Positions 8,377 through 17,919 of a DNA stretch of 64,000 nt are shown piece after piece. The notes under the pieces were generated by a model. That model did no database searches. It had not been told where the DNA came from and saw only the letters and a list, made by a program, of their open reading frames with translations. The DNA is from Galbitalea sp. SE-J8 (GTDB taxonomy: Bacteria > Actinomycetota > Actinomycetes > Actinomycetales > Microbacteriaceae): positions 62,001-126,000 of the forward strand of contig NZ_JAUASV010000001.1 of NCBI RefSeq assembly GCF_030345695.1. Reading direction: 5' to 3'. Within the stretch, counting starts at the first letter, position 1. Each line of letters starts with the position of its first letter. Both the position numbers and the translations under genes were made by a program.

Positions 8377-8741
8377 GCCGACTCCAGCACGACGTTCGCG
8401 ATCGCGAGGCCCGCGTCGTGCGACATCGACAGGTGCACGCGCGCGACGCCGCGCGCGTCGGCGAGAGCGCGGGCGGCGCCGCTCAGCTCGAGGGACGGGT
8501 CGCCGTGCTCGTTCGACACGACCTGCATGTCGTGCCAGCGCACCCCGGTCGCGTCGCCGAGAGCCTTCATGAGCGCCTCCTTCGCGGCGAACCGGCCGCC
8601 CAGGGAGCGCAGCGACAGCTCCCGTCCTCGCGGGCGCTGCTCGGCATCCGTGAACAGGCGCGCGCGCAGCGCCGGCGTGCGGTCGAGGGCACGCTCGAAG
8701 CGCCGCAGGTCGACGACGTCGATCCCGATGCCCACGATCAC
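8373..8741 (-). CDS. acpS: Holo-[acyl-carrier-protein] synthase AcpS
   Basis: A 122-residue enzyme that attaches the 4'-phosphopantetheine arm of CoA to acyl carrier protein. The magnesium ligands D8 (GIGIDVVD) and E55 (FAAKEALMKALG) are present, as is the C-terminal SMSHDAGLAIA. The GTG at 8741 has GGAGGGA about 8 nt upstream, and a TAGGGT -10-like box lies farther upstream near 8770. It heads the overlapping acpS-alr-tsaE operon. Confidence 0.95.
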   Translation of the reverse strand: MIVGIGIDVVDLRRFERALDRTPALRARLFTDAEQRPRGRELSLRSLGGRFAAKEALMKALGDATGVRWHDMQVVSNEHGDPSLELSGAARALADARGVARVHLSMSHDAGLAIANVVLESA

Positions 8742-8764
8742 GCGCGCTCCCTCCGTTCCGTCGA

Positions 8765-9010
8765 CCCTACCCAGCGCGCCGCCCCCGCCCCGCCCCGCCC
8801 CGCCCCGGCCCCGCCCCGCCCCGCCCGGGAACGGATTTCACGGATGATCGCGCATTCCGCCCGCTGTGCGCCGCCCACCGTGTGACTCGCACCCCCGTTA
8901 TCCGTGAGATCCGTTGTGCGCGGGGCGCAGGCGCGGGGGCGGGGGCGCGGGGACTGGGGCGCGGGGGCGCAGGCGCGGGGACTGGGGCGCGGGGCGCGCG
9001 GGCTGGGGGG
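8765..9010. repeat. Low-complexity intergenic region with inverted arms
   Basis: Between acpS and glmS lie a (CCCCG)n-type tract (8775-8826) and a G-rich tract (about 8921-9008, with GGGGCGC and GGGGACT words). They flank an inverted pair: ACGGATTTCACGGAT at 8831-8845 and ATCCGTGAGATCCGT at 8900-8914 (14 of 15 complementary). The C-rich and G-rich tracts can also pair, so the whole gap is one imperfect palindrome. No gene is seen; it may end glmS transcription. Confidence 0.65.
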
Positions 9011-9011
9011 G

Positions 9012-10862
9012 TTACTCGACCGTGACGGACTTGGCCAGGTTGCGCGGCTGGTCGACGTCGAGGCCCTTCGCGGCCGCGAGCTCCATGCCGAAGATGTGCA
9101 GCGGCGCGACCGCGAGCAGCGGCTCGAACAGCGGGGCGGCCAGCGGGATGCGGATCGCCTCGTCGACGAACGGCAGCACCGAGACGTCCCCGGCCTCGAC
9201 GATCGCGATGACGCGCGCGCCGCGGGCCTTGATCTCCTGGATGTTGCTGAGCACCTTCTTCTGCAGGCCGCCCGCGTCGCGGGGGCTCGGCACGATCACG
9301 AACACGACCTGACCGGGCTCGATGAGCGCGATCGGCCCGTGCTTGAGCTCGCCCGCCGCGAAGCCCTCCGCGTGGATGTAGGCGAGCTCCTTAAGCTTGA
9401 GCGCGCCCTCGAGCGCGATCGGGTAGCCGACGTGGCGGCCGAGGAACAGCACGGATTGGGTGTCCGTCATCCAGCGCGCCAGCTGGCGGATCTCCGGGCC
9501 GTTCTCGAGCACGGTCGCGAGCTTGCCGGGCACCGCCTGCAGCTCGGCGAGCTGGGCGGCCAGGCCCGCGTCGTCGAGCGTGCCCCGCACGGTCGCGAGG
9601 TGCAGGCCGAACAGGTAGAGCGCCGTGATCTGCGCGACGAACGCCTTCGTCGACGCGACCGCCACCTCGGGGCCGGCGTGCGTGTAGACCACGCCGTCCG
9701 ACTCGCGCGGGATCGTCGAGCCCTGCGTGTTGCAGATCGACAGGGTCTTCGCGCCCTGCTCCCCCGCGTACTTGACGGCCATGAGCGTGTCCATCGTCTC
9801 GCCCGACTGGCTGATCGAGACGACCAGGGTGCGCCCGTCGAGGATCGGGTCGGAGTAGCGGAACTCGTGGCTCAGGGCGACCTCGACCGGCACGCGGGTC
9901 CATTTCTCGATCGCGTACTTGCCGACGAGCCCCGCGTAGGCCGCCGTGCCGCACGCGATGATCGTGATCCGGTCGATGCCGGCGAGCACGTCCTCGCCGA
10001 GGGCGTCGAGCTCGGGCAACAGGACGCGGCCGTCGACGACGCGGCCCATGAGGGTCTTCGCGACCGCCTCGGGCTCCTCGCTGATCTCCTTCGCCATGAA
10101 GCTCGACCAGCCGCCCTTCTCGGCCGCCGAGGCGTCCCAGGCGATGTCGAACTCCTTCATCGGCACGACGACGCCGTCGAAGTCGGTGACGACGACGGCA
10201 TCCGCGGTGATCGTGACGATCTGGTCCTGGCCGATCTCGGCCGCGCGGCGGGTGTGCTCGACGAACGCCGCGACGTCGGAGCCGAGGAAGTTCTCGCCCT
10301 CCCCGAGGCCGATCACGAGCGGCGAGTTGCGGCGAGCGCCGACCACCACGCCCGGCGCGTCGCTGTGCACGACGAGCAGCGTGAAGGCACCGTGCAGCCG
10401 GCCGACGACGCGGCGCAACGCCTCGGTGAGGTCGCCGGTCTCGCGGTACTGCTCGCCGACGAGCAGCGCCGCGACCTCGCTGTCGGTGTCGCTCGTGAAC
10501 ACCGCCCCGCGGTCCAGCAGCTCCTGCTTGAGCTCGGCGAAGTTCTCGATGATGCCGTTGTGGATGAGCGCGAGCCGGCCGTCGTCGCCGAGCTGCGGAT
10601 GCGCGTTGCGGTCCGTCGGGCCGCCGTGCGTCGCCCAGCGGGTGTGCCCGATGCCCGTCGCGCCGTCCCGGATGGGGTGCGCCGCGAGCTCGTCGGCGAG
10701 CACCTGCAGCTTGCCGCTCTTCTTGCGCACGCCGAGGGCGCCGTCCGGGTCGAGCACGGCGACGCCCGCGGAGTCGTAGCCGCGGTACTCGAGCCGCTTG
10801 AGTCCGCCCATGAGCACGCCCAGGGTCCGCTCGCCGCCGACGTAGCCCACGATCCCGCACAT
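9012..10862 (-). CDS. glmS: Glutamine-fructose-6-phosphate aminotransferase GlmS
   Basis: A 616-residue enzyme that makes glucosamine-6-phosphate, first step of the UDP-GlcNAc pathway. The N-terminal glutaminase has the nucleophile C2 (MCGIVGYVG), HTRWATHG and HNGIIEN. Two SIS domains follow ([11 protein letters not shown] and the [15 protein letters not shown] region). The end NLAKSVTVE supplies the ring-opening lysine K611. The ATG at 10862 is required because Cys2 must be N-terminal; longer open frames are rejected. TACACT ends 8 nt before it (leaderless). glmM, acting next in the pathway, lies about 5 kb away. Confidence 0.97.
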   Translation of the reverse strand: MCGIVGYVGGERTLGVLMGGLKRLEYRGYDSAGVAVLDPDGALGVRKKSGKLQVLADELAAHPIRDGATGIGHTRWATHGGPTDRNAHPQLGDDGRLALIHNGIIENFAELKQELLDRGAVFTSDTDSEVAALLVGEQYRETGDLTEALRRVVGRLHGAFTLLVVHSDAPGVVVGARRNSPLVIGLGEGENFLGSDVAAFVEHTRRAAEIGQDQIVTITADAVVVTDFDGVVVPMKEFDIAWDASAAEKGGWSSFMAKEISEEPEAVAKTLMGRVVDGRVLLPELDALGEDVLAGIDRITIIACGTAAYAGLVGKYAIEKWTRVPVEVALSHEFRYSDPILDGRTLVVSISQSGETMDTLMAVKYAGEQGAKTLSICNTQGSTIPRESDGVVYTHAGPEVAVASTKAFVAQITALYLFGLHLATVRGTLDDAGLAAQLAELQAVPGKLATVLENGPEIRQLARWMTDTQSVLFLGRHVGYPIALEGALKLKELAYIHAEGFAAGELKHGPIALIEPGQVVFVIVPSPRDAGGLQKKVLSNIQEIKARGARVIAIVEAGDVSVLPFVDEAIRIPLAAPLFEPLLAVAPLHIFGMELAAAKGLDVDQPRNLAKSVTVE

Positions 10863-10870
10863 GGAATCCG

Positions 10871-10876
10871 AGTGTA
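10871..10876 (-). promoter_or_regulatory. glmS -10 box (leaderless)
   Basis: TACACT on the minus strand ends 8 nt before the glmS ATG and no Shine-Dalgarno sequence is present, so transcription probably starts at or near the start codon. The -35 region is poor. Confidence 0.5.
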
Positions 10877-10930
10877 CGGGCGCGCGCCTGGGCGAGGCCG
10901 GGGGCGCTCCGTCGCCGGATGCGGTGTGCC

Positions 10931-10986
10931 CGTTTCGCATACTGGAGTTCGTGCGCCCGGGTGCACGAACTCCAGTGCGCGAAACG
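10931..10986. repeat. Long palindrome between divergent glmS and coaA
   Basis: CGTTTCGC-AT-ACTGGAGTTCGTGC, then GCCCGGGT, then GCACGAACTCCAGT-GC-GCGAAACG: arms of 24 nt with a single 2-nt mismatch block. Its right end coincides with the expected -35 position of coaA (six bases at 10981-10986 lie 17 nt from TAGGCT). It could be an operator shared by both genes or a dispersed palindromic repeat; only one copy was seen here. Confidence 0.85.
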
Positions 10987-11003
10987 GAACACGACCGGGG
11001 GTC

Positions 11004-11009
11004 TAGGCT
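11004..11009 (+). promoter_or_regulatory. coaA -10 box (leaderless)
   Basis: TAGGCT ends 7 nt before the coaA ATG at 11017, with no ribosome-binding site, which fits a leaderless transcript. An alternative GTG at 11011 would be too close to the box. Confidence 0.5.
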
Positions 11010-11016
11010 CGTGCCG

Positions 11017-11955
11017 ATGCCCGAGACCGTCGCGCACGCGACCCCGTTCCAGGAGATCCCGCGCGCGGACTGGGCGGCGCTCGCGCAGGCGTCCGAGTCG
11101 CCGCTCACCGAGCTCGAGCTCGTGCAGCTGCGCGGCATCGGCGACCTGCTCGACCTGCGCGAGGTCGCCGAGGTCTACCTGCCGCTCTCGCGCCTGCTCA
11201 CCCTCTACGCCTCGGCGGCCCGCCGCCTGCACGCCGACACGACGCGCTTCCTGGGCACCGCATCCGTCTCGACGCCGTTCGTGATCGGCGTCGCGGGCAG
11301 CGTCGCGGTCGGCAAGTCGACGATCGCGCGACTGCTGCGCGAGCTCATGTCGCGCTGGCCGGAGAGCCCGCACGTCGAGCTCGTGACGACCGACGGCTTC
11401 CTCTACCCGAACGCGGAGCTCGAGCGTCGCGGCCTCATGGATCGCAAGGGCTTCCCGGAGTCGTACGATCGTCGCGCGCTGCTGCGTTTCGTCTCACAGG
11501 TGAAGAGCGGCGTGCCGGAGGTGCGCGCGCCGTTCTACTCGCACCTCGCCTACGACATCGTGCCGGATGCCGAGGTCGTCGTGCGCTCTCCCGACGTGCT
11601 CATCGTCGAGGGCCTCAACGTGCTGCAGCCCGTCGCCCCCGGCCAGCGGCTCGCGGTGAGCGACCTGTTCGACTTCTCCGTCTACGTCGACGCGCGCACC
11701 ACGGACATCGCGGGCTGGTACGAGGACCGCTTCCTGCGGCTGCAGCGCGGCGCGTTCGCGAACCCGAAGTCGTTCTTCCACCGCTTCGCGTCGCTCACCG
11801 AGGATGAGGCGCGAGCCCGGGCGCGCTCGATCTGGCACGCGATCAACGAGCCCAACCTGCTGCAGAACGTGCTGCCGACCCGGGCCCGGGCGACGCTCGT
11901 GCTGCGCAAGGGCGCCGATCACGCCGTGTCGAGCGTGCTCCTGCGCAAGATCTGA
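11017..11955 (+). CDS. coaA: Type I pantothenate kinase
   Basis: A 312-residue kinase catalysing the first step of CoA synthesis. The Walker [10 protein letters not shown] spans residues 94-102, followed by [32 protein letters not shown] and [12 protein letters not shown], all typical of prokaryotic type I CoaA; the C-terminus [20 protein letters not shown] also matches. The ATG at 11017 is chosen from the -10 spacing and family length. It is divergent from glmS and convergent with the CHAP genes. Confidence 0.97.
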   Translation: MPETVAHATPFQEIPRADWAALAQASESPLTELELVQLRGIGDLLDLREVAEVYLPLSRLLTLYASAARRLHADTTRFLGTASVSTPFVIGVAGSVAVGKSTIARLLRELMSRWPESPHVELVTTDGFLYPNAELERRGLMDRKGFPESYDRRALLRFVSQVKSGVPEVRAPFYSHLAYDIVPDAEVVVRSPDVLIVEGLNVLQPVAPGQRLAVSDLFDFSVYVDARTTDIAGWYEDRFLRLQRGAFANPKSFFHRFASLTEDEARARARSIWHAINEPNLLQNVLPTRARATLVLRKGADHAVSSVLLRKI

Positions 11956-11972
11956 GCGCTGCGATCTGAGCG

Positions 11973-13520
11973 CTACGAGCGGTGCTTCGCCGAGTTCCAC
12001 TTGATGCGGTCGGTCGCCGAGTAGAGCACGAGCTTGCCGGTGTTGGTGACGACCGCGCGGTTCGCGCCCGACTTCGCGCCGGCGGTCTTCCAGACGGCGT
12101 GGTTGCGCGCGTCGTAGGCGACGAGCACGCCGTCGCTGCGCAGCTTGACCTTGACCGCCTTCACCCGCGCGGTCGTCCAGGCGACCCGCTTGCTCCAGCG
12201 GTCGAGAACGGCCGCCTTGCCCGTCTTCGTGACGACGAGACGGTACTGCCCATTCGTCGACACGAGCTCCGTGCCGCGCATGGTGACGCCGCGCGCGAGC
12301 GCGTTGGGCGAGATGCTGCGCACGGTCGTCGGCAGTGTCGCGGCCTGGCTCACGGGCAGGTAGCCGGGCGCGCTCGCCACCGCGGTGAGCGCGACCGTGC
12401 GGCCGACATCCGCTCCGGTGAGCCGGTACGCGGGACCGGTCGCGTTCGCGATCGGCGAGCCGTCGCGCGTCCACTGGTAGCTGAAGACCGGTTGCACCGG
12501 CGCCCAGGCGCCCGTCGTCGAGGTGAGGATCGAGTTCTGCCGCGGTGCGCCGGCGATGCCGAGCGGAGGCTGCACGGCGAACGGGTCCCGGGAGTCGGCC
12601 GTGAACTGGAGCTGCACGTCGCCGCCGGGGATCGCCGCGCCGCTCGCGTCGACGGGCGTGAACACCGACGAGTACTGCGTGCCATCCGGCACCCCCGCGG
12701 GGATCTGCACGCTGAACGAGAACGTCGCGGTGCCGCCCGTGATGACGGACGGCTGCTTCTGCACCGCCGGGGTCGTGCCGTCGAGCCAGCCCGGACCCGC
12801 GACCGCCGAGGCGGCGCCCTTGACCCTGAGCTGCAGTCCGCTCCACGCCGTGTCGCCGGTGTTGAGGTACGTCAGGGTGACCCACTCGGTCGACCCGGGC
12901 TTCACGAACGACCCGGATGCCGGCTGCGCCCTGGTCGCATCCGCCCACACGGTCTGCCCGAGCGCCCGCGCCCGCCAGGACGGGAACGATGCCGACACGC
13001 TCGCGTCCTTGAGGTGCACGAAGCCGCTCGGCCAGGTGCCCGCGCTCGCGTCGACGATGCGGTAGGCGAAGTCGCCGAGATAGTTGTCCTCGGAGACCAC
13101 GATGCGGGTGGGTGAGACGACCCGCTCGACGACGGAGACGTGCCCGACGGAGCCGGCGCCGTCGTGGCCGGCGTCCCACCAGGCGATCGAGCCGACCGTG
13201 GGCGTGCGGTCGGTGATGTCGGCGTTCGAGAGCCCCCACGCGTTCGCGTTGCCGTTGCCGTCCCACGGGCGCACGCTCGACATCCCCGCCGAGATCAGCC
13301 GGTACGCGGCGTAGTTCGTGCAGTTGTGCCCGGAGACCATGCGCCAGTACTCCACGCTCGATGCGCCGGGATAGCCGTACGCGCTCTTGCCCTGGGCCTC
13401 GCACGCCGCGTACCCGCGGCACTGGATCGCGCCCGGCCCGGCATAGGCCGGTGCGGCGCCGAGCAGAACGGATGCGGCGAGCGCGGCGGCCGCGACCGTC
13501 GCGACGAGCGCGCGCCTCAC
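11973..13520 (-). CDS. Secreted CHAP-domain wall hydrolase with Ig-like and lectin-like domains (second copy)
   Basis: A 515-residue exported protein. A signal peptide (residues 1-27, ending APAYA) precedes a CHAP domain with probable catalytic C67 (GHNCTNYAA), H127 (GHVSVVE) and E144 (VSEDNY). Next is a domain like the NBR1-type Ig fold (SFVKPGSTEWVTLTYLNTGD, residues 195-320), an Ig-like repeat (FSYQWTRDG to PTTV), and a C-terminal bulb-type-lectin-like domain (STNGQYRLVVTKTGKA onward). CHAP domains usually cut peptidoglycan peptides. The GTG overlaps the stop of the upstream homologue (GTGA). The two proteins share the same domain order, so this is a tandem duplication. Confidence 0.85.
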   Translation of the reverse strand: MRRALVATVAAAALAASVLLGAAPAYAGPGAIQCRGYAACEAQGKSAYGYPGASSVEYWRMVSGHNCTNYAAYRLISAGMSSVRPWDGNGNANAWGLSNADITDRTPTVGSIAWWDAGHDGAGSVGHVSVVERVVSPTRIVVSEDNYLGDFAYRIVDASAGTWPSGFVHLKDASVSASFPSWRARALGQTVWADATRAQPASGSFVKPGSTEWVTLTYLNTGDTAWSGLQLRVKGAASAVAGPGWLDGTTPAVQKQPSVITGGTATFSFSVQIPAGVPDGTQYSSVFTPVDASGAAIPGGDVQLQFTADSRDPFAVQPPLGIAGAPRQNSILTSTTGAWAPVQPVFSYQWTRDGSPIANATGPAYRLTGADVGRTVALTAVASAPGYLPVSQAATLPTTVRSISPNALARGVTMRGTELVSTNGQYRLVVTKTGKAAVLDRWSKRVAWTTARVKAVKVKLRSDGVLVAYDARNHAVWKTAGAKSGANRAVVTNTGKLVLYSATDRIKWNSAKHRS

Positions 13521-15082
13521 GTCGTGGTCTTCCATTTCTGCTTGCCGGCGCTCGTGTACAGCACGAGCTTTCCCGTCGTGGAGAGTCCGAGGCGCACGGC
13601 CTTCGACTTCTTCGTCTTCGACTGCCAGACCACCCTGCCGCTTCGGGCGTAGGCGACGAGGTTGCCGTCGCTGCGCAGTTTGAGCTTCACGGCCCCGATC
13701 TTCCTGGTCGACCAGGCGACCTTCGCGGTCAGCCGGTTGACGACCGCGATCTTGCCGCTCGTCGTGACGCCGGCGCGATACACCCCGTTCGCCGACACGA
13801 GCTGCTGACCGACGACGGTGCGCCCTCCGGCGGTGAGCGACGAGGGCCACCGGGAGGCCACGACCGCGGTCGGCGCGCTGCTCTGCGTGACCGGGATGTA
13901 GCCGTCGGCGCTGCCGGTGATCGCGAGCGCGACGCGGTGGGTGACATCCGCCGCCGTGAGCGTGTACGCCCAGGTGTTCGCGCCGGGGATCGCGACGCCG
14001 TCGCGCGTCCACTGGAACGCGATCGACGGCACGACCGGCGCCCACGCGCCGACGGATGCCGTGAGGGTCTGGCCCTCGCGGGCGGCCCCGGCGAGCGTCG
14101 GCGGCGGCGCGACGGTGAACGGGTCGCGGGAGTCGGTGACGAACCCGAGAGTGGCCTTGCCGCCCGGCATCCACCCGGATGCCGGGCTCACCGGCTGCAG
14201 GACCGTCGAGGACGTCGTGCCGTCCGGCACCCCCGCGGGCGCCTGGACGGCGAACACGTACGACGCGATCCCGCCGATGTCGACACTCGCCTCGCGCTGC
14301 TGCCCGACGCGATCGGGGGTCGGCCACCCGGAGGCGATCGGGGGCGCCGGGTCGAACGGCGTGCCGAGCGACGTGCCGACCCACGCGGCCGAGCCGAGGT
14401 TCTGGTAGCGAACGTTCACCCACGCCGTCGCTCCGGGCTTGACGTAGCCCTCGGGCAGTGGCGTCGTGAGCGTCGCATCCGTGTACATCGTCTGGTCGAC
14501 GAAGCGTCCCGACCAGGCGGCCACGCCGGCGGCGAGGCCCGGCTCCTGGCGGTGGATGAACCCGGTCGGCCAGTGCGGGTCGGCGGCCGTGATGACCTTC
14601 CAGTAGAAGTCGCCGCCGTAGTTGTCCTCGGAGACGACGATCGTCGTCGGCGAGAGCACCGCCTCGACGAAGGCGACGTGGCCGGCGGCGCCGGAGCCGT
14701 TCGTGTTCGCGTCCCACCAGGCGATCGCGCCGGCCGAGGGGACCGCGTCGTTCGGCAGGTAGTGCCCCCACGCGTTCGCGTTGCCGTTGCCCGTCCAGGG
14801 ACGGGTGCGCGACGCGCCCGCCTTGATGAGCAGGAACGCGGCGTAGTTCGTGCAGTTGTGCCCGGGGACCATGCGCCAGTAGCCCGCGGTGCGCGTCGAA
14901 TAGCCGTGGTTCGTCATGCCGAGCGCCGTGCACCCGGCGTAGCCCTGGCACAGCACGGCGCTCGTCGGCGCCGACGCGAGGGCAGCGGATGCCGCGGGCG
15001 CGCCCGCGACGAGGGTGCCGACCGCGAGCGCGATCGTGGCGAGCGCGGCCGCGAGGGCGCGCTTCGAGAGCTGGTGGTGCAT
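13517..15082 (-). CDS. Secreted CHAP-domain wall hydrolase with Ig-like and lectin-like domains (first copy)
   Basis: A 521-residue paralogue of the downstream gene, with the same order: signal peptide (residues 1-33, ending AASA), CHAP domain with C77 (GHNCTNYAA), H135 (GHVAFVE) and E152 (VSEDNYGG), an NBR1-type Ig-like domain (GYVKPGATAWVNVRYQNLGS), an Ig-like repeat (AFQWTRDGVAIPG) and a bulb-type-lectin-like C-terminus (SANGVYRAGVTTSGKI, LRSDGNLVAYARSG, WQSKTK). The lectin part may bind surface glycans. The ATG at 15082 has GGGGA about 8 nt upstream. Its promoter must lie in or beyond the repeat array just upstream. Confidence 0.85.
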   Translation of the reverse strand: MHHQLSKRALAAALATIALAVGTLVAGAPAASAALASAPTSAVLCQGYAGCTALGMTNHGYSTRTAGYWRMVPGHNCTNYAAFLLIKAGASRTRPWTGNGNANAWGHYLPNDAVPSAGAIAWWDANTNGSGAAGHVAFVEAVLSPTTIVVSEDNYGGDFYWKVITAADPHWPTGFIHRQEPGLAAGVAAWSGRFVDQTMYTDATLTTPLPEGYVKPGATAWVNVRYQNLGSAAWVGTSLGTPFDPAPPIASGWPTPDRVGQQREASVDIGGIASYVFAVQAPAGVPDGTTSSTVLQPVSPASGWMPGGKATLGFVTDSRDPFTVAPPPTLAGAAREGQTLTASVGAWAPVVPSIAFQWTRDGVAIPGANTWAYTLTAADVTHRVALAITGSADGYIPVTQSSAPTAVVASRWPSSLTAGGRTVVGQQLVSANGVYRAGVTTSGKIAVVNRLTAKVAWSTRKIGAVKLKLRSDGNLVAYARSGRVVWQSKTKKSKAVRLGLSTTGKLVLYTSAGKQKWKTTT

Positions 15083-15133
15083 CGACTCATTCCCCGACAG
15101 ATGACGGTTCGAGTATGCGCGACAATCGCCCGG

Positions 15134-16012
15134 CAGTCGAGCGCCCCGCCGGTCGAGGAGTGCCCCGCGCTGGTCGAGGAGTGCCCGACCCCGCTGGTCG
15201 AGGAGTGCCCGAGCGAAGCGAGGACACGTCTCGAGACCACCGCCCGCCACCCGAAACCGTCGTGGTCTCGAGACGTCAGCTCGCTGCGCTCGCGGACTCC
15301 TCGACCAACGGGGAGCCCCGCTGCGCTCGCGGACTCCTCGACCAACGAGGGAAGACTCCACCCCCAACGCTGGTCGAGGAGTGCCCGACCCCGCCGGTCG
15401 AGGAGTGCCCGACCCCGCTGGTCGAGGAGTGCCCGAGCGAAGCGAGGACACGTCTCGAGACCACCCCCCGCCAACGAAACCGTCGTGGTCTCGAGACGTC
15501 AGCTCGCTGCGCTCGCGGACTCCTCGACCAACGAGGAAAGACTCCACCCCCAACGCTGATCGAGGAGTGCCCGAGCGAAGCGAGGACACGTCTCGAGACC
15601 ACCGCCCGCCACCCGAAACCGTCGTGGTCTCGAGACGTCAGCTCGCTCCGCTCGCGGACTCCTCGACCAACGGGGAGCCCCGCTCCGCTCGCGGACTCCT
15701 CGACCAACGAGGGAAGACTCCACCCCCAACGCTGATCGAGGAGTGCCCCGCGCTGGTCGAGGAGTGCCCGACCCCGCTGGTCGAGGAGTGCCCGAGCGAA
15801 GCGAGGACACGTCTCGAGACCACCGCCCACCCCCCGAAACCGTCGTGGTCTCGAGACGTCAGCTCGCTGCGCTCGCGGACTCCTCGACCAACGGGGAGCC
15901 CCACTCCGCTCGCGGACTCCTCGACCAACGGGGAGCCCCGATCCGCTCGCGGACTCCTCGACCAACGGGGAGCCCCGCTCCGCTCGCGGACTCCTCGACC
16001 AACGGGGAGGGG
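15134..16012. repeat. Intergenic array of palindromic repeats
   Basis: About 880 bp between glmM and the CHAP genes. GGTCTCGAGACG starts at 15264, 15487, 15626 and 15847 (periods 223, 139, 221), each facing an inverted copy (GAGGACACGTCTCGAGACC). Two satellites are nested: about 23 bp (CTGGTCGAGGAGTGCCCGAC) on left arms and 37 bp (CTCCTCGACCAACGGGGAGC and onward) on right arms, the latter three times at 15880-16008. Linkers such as CCCGAAACCGTCGTGG repeat too. No period is a multiple of three and no gene is seen. Confidence 0.93.
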
Positions 16013-16024
16013 CCCGCCGCGACG

Positions 16025-17386
16025 TCAGACCGAGAGCCGCGCCTCCACGAGCGCCGCGAGCCGCTCGGCGATCTCCCGTGCCCGGGCCTCGTCGGCCGCC
16101 TCGACCATGACGCGCACCATCGGCTCGGTGCCCGAGGGACGCAGCAGCACGCGGCCGGTGTCGCCGAGCTCCGCGGTCGCCGCGGCCACGGCATCCGCGA
16201 TCTCGGCGTCGGCGGCGAGGGCCGCGCGGTCGACGCCGCGCACGTTGACCATCACCTGCGGGAACACCGTCATGACGCTCGCGAGCTCGGCGAGCGACCT
16301 GCCCTGCCGGGCCATCTCGGACACCAGGTGCAGGCCGGTGAGGATGCCGTCGCCGGTCGTCGCGAACTCGCTCATGATCACGTGCCCGGACTGCTCGCCG
16401 CCGAGCGAGTAGCCGTGCTCGTCCATCGCCTCGAGCACGTAGCGGTCGCCGACCGCCGTCGTGACGACCCGGATGCCGTGCTCGGCCATCGCGCGGTGCA
16501 GGCCGAGGTTCGACATCACGGTCGCGACGAGCGTGTCGTCGGCGAGGGCTCCGCGCTCCTTCATCGCGATCGCGAGGATCGCCATGATGCGGTCGCCGTC
16601 GACGGTGTTGCCGTCCGCGTCGATCGCGAGGCAGCGGTCGGCGTCGCCGTCGTGGGCGATGCCGACGTCGGCACCGAGCTCGAGCACGGTGCGGCGCAGC
16701 AGGTCGAGGTGGGTCGATCCGACGCCGTCGTTGATGTTGTGGCCGTCGGGGTCCGCGCCGATGACGGTGACGAGCGCGCCGGCATCCGTGAACACCTCGG
16801 GGCTCACGCCGCTCGCCGCGCCGTGAGCGCAGTCGAGCACGACGTGCAGTCCGTCGAGCCGATGCGGCAGGGTCGACAGCAGGTGCACGACGTAGCGGTC
16901 CTCGGCATCCGCGAAGCGACGGATGCGGCCGACCTCGAGCCCCGTCGGGGCGAGCTTCGGCTGGTCGAGCGCCGCCTCGATGCGGTCCTCGACGATGTCG
17001 GGCAGCTTGACGCCGCCCACGGCGAAGAACTTGATGCCGTTGTCCGGCGCCGGGTTGTGCGACGCCGAGATCATCACGCCGAAGTCGGCGCGGATGTCCT
17101 GGATGAGGAACGCCGACGCCGGGGTCGGGATGACCCCGGCGTCGTAGACGTCCACTCCCGAGCTCGCGAGCCCGGCCATGACGGCGGTCGCGATGAACTC
17201 GCCCGAGACCCGCGGGTCGCGCGCGACGACGGCGAGCGGGCGCCGGCCGGAGGCGCGGCGCCCGTCGGCGAAGCGCCCCTGGCCGAGCACGACCGCGGCG
17301 GACTGGGCGAGGCCCATCGCCAACTCGACGGTGATGTCCTGGTTGGCGAGACCCCGCACGCCGTCCGTGCCGAACAGGCGAGGCAT
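16025..17386 (-). CDS. glmM: Phosphoglucosamine mutase
   Basis: A 453-residue alpha-D-phosphohexomutase that converts glucosamine-6-phosphate to glucosamine-1-phosphate for UDP-GlcNAc. The phosphoserine is S109 in MISASHNP, the metal loop is DGDADR near residue 249, the sugar loop is GGEQSGH near residue 325, and the C-terminal phosphate loop is [11 protein letters not shown]. The start [12 protein letters not shown] is invariant in GlmM. It lies 20 bp after rpsI on the same strand, the usual actinobacterial rplM-rpsI-glmM order, and the repeat array begins 12 bp past its stop. Confidence 0.97.
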   Translation of the reverse strand: MPRLFGTDGVRGLANQDITVELAMGLAQSAAVVLGQGRFADGRRASGRRPLAVVARDPRVSGEFIATAVMAGLASSGVDVYDAGVIPTPASAFLIQDIRADFGVMISASHNPAPDNGIKFFAVGGVKLPDIVEDRIEAALDQPKLAPTGLEVGRIRRFADAEDRYVVHLLSTLPHRLDGLHVVLDCAHGAASGVSPEVFTDAGALVTVIGADPDGHNINDGVGSTHLDLLRRTVLELGADVGIAHDGDADRCLAIDADGNTVDGDRIMAILAIAMKERGALADDTLVATVMSNLGLHRAMAEHGIRVVTTAVGDRYVLEAMDEHGYSLGGEQSGHVIMSEFATTGDGILTGLHLVSEMARQGRSLAELASVMTVFPQVMVNVRGVDRAALAADAEIADAVAAATAELGDTGRVLLRPSGTEPMVRVMVEAADEARAREIAERLAALVEARLSV

Positions 17387-17406
17387 GGCGGATGCCGGCT
17401 CGCGCG

Positions 17407-17892
17407 TCAGCGCTTCGAGAACTGCGACGCCTTGCGGGCCTTCTTGAGACCGGCCTTCTTGCGCTCGATGACGCGAGCGTCACGGGTGAGGAAGCCGGCC
17501 TTCTTGAGCGCGGGGCGGTTGTTCTCGCGGTCCACCTCGTTGAGCGAGCGCGCGATCGCGAGGCGCAGCGCGCCGGCCTGGCCCGAGGGGCCGCCGCCGG
17601 TGATCTTCGCCGTCACGTCGTAGGCGCCGACGAGGCCGAGCACGGTGAACGGGTCGGTGATGAGCTGCTGGTGCAGCTTGTTCGGGAAGTAGTCCGTGAG
17701 CGCGCGGCCGTTGACCGTGAACTCACCGGTGCCGGGCTTGATGCGGGCGCGGGCGATGGCCTCCTTGCGGCGGCCGACGGCGCTGCCGGAGACGTTGAGC
17801 ACCGCGCGGGGCGTGCTGGGAGCCGCGCCCGCGGGGGTCTCGGTGGAGTACGACGAGGGGGTCTCGCCGACGATGTCGGAGATCTGGGCCAC
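17407..17892 (-). CDS. rpsI: 30S ribosomal protein S9
   Basis: A 161-residue S9. The conserved core runs from residue 36 ([21 protein letters not shown]) to the end [14 protein letters not shown], whose basic tail reaches the P-site tRNA in known ribosomes. An extra N-terminus of about 35 residues, rich in Ser, Thr and Pro, is typical of actinobacteria. The GTG at 17892 has AAGGAC about 8 nt upstream. It follows rplM by 27 bp. Confidence 0.97.
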   Translation of the reverse strand: MAQISDIVGETPSSYSTETPAGAAPSTPRAVLNVSGSAVGRRKEAIARARIKPGTGEFTVNGRALTDYFPNKLHQQLITDPFTVLGLVGAYDVTAKITGGGPSGQAGALRLAIARSLNEVDRENNRPALKKAGFLTRDARVIERKKAGLKKARKASQFSKR

Positions 17893-17919
17893 TGTTCAGT
17901 CCTTCAGTCTGTCCGGCGC

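Noticed and set aside
8904-11006. A long plus-strand open frame opposite glmS
   Set aside because: It is a GC shadow of glmS; its translation is Arg/Asp/Glu-rich low complexity with no family.
10863-11016. glmS ribozyme/riboswitch
   Set aside because: The gene appears leaderless and the upstream sequence is a palindrome, without the ribozyme core known from Firmicutes.
15134-16012. CRISPR array
   Set aside because: Repeats are palindromic, of mixed length, and nested, with near-identical linkers instead of unique spacers; no cas gene is near.
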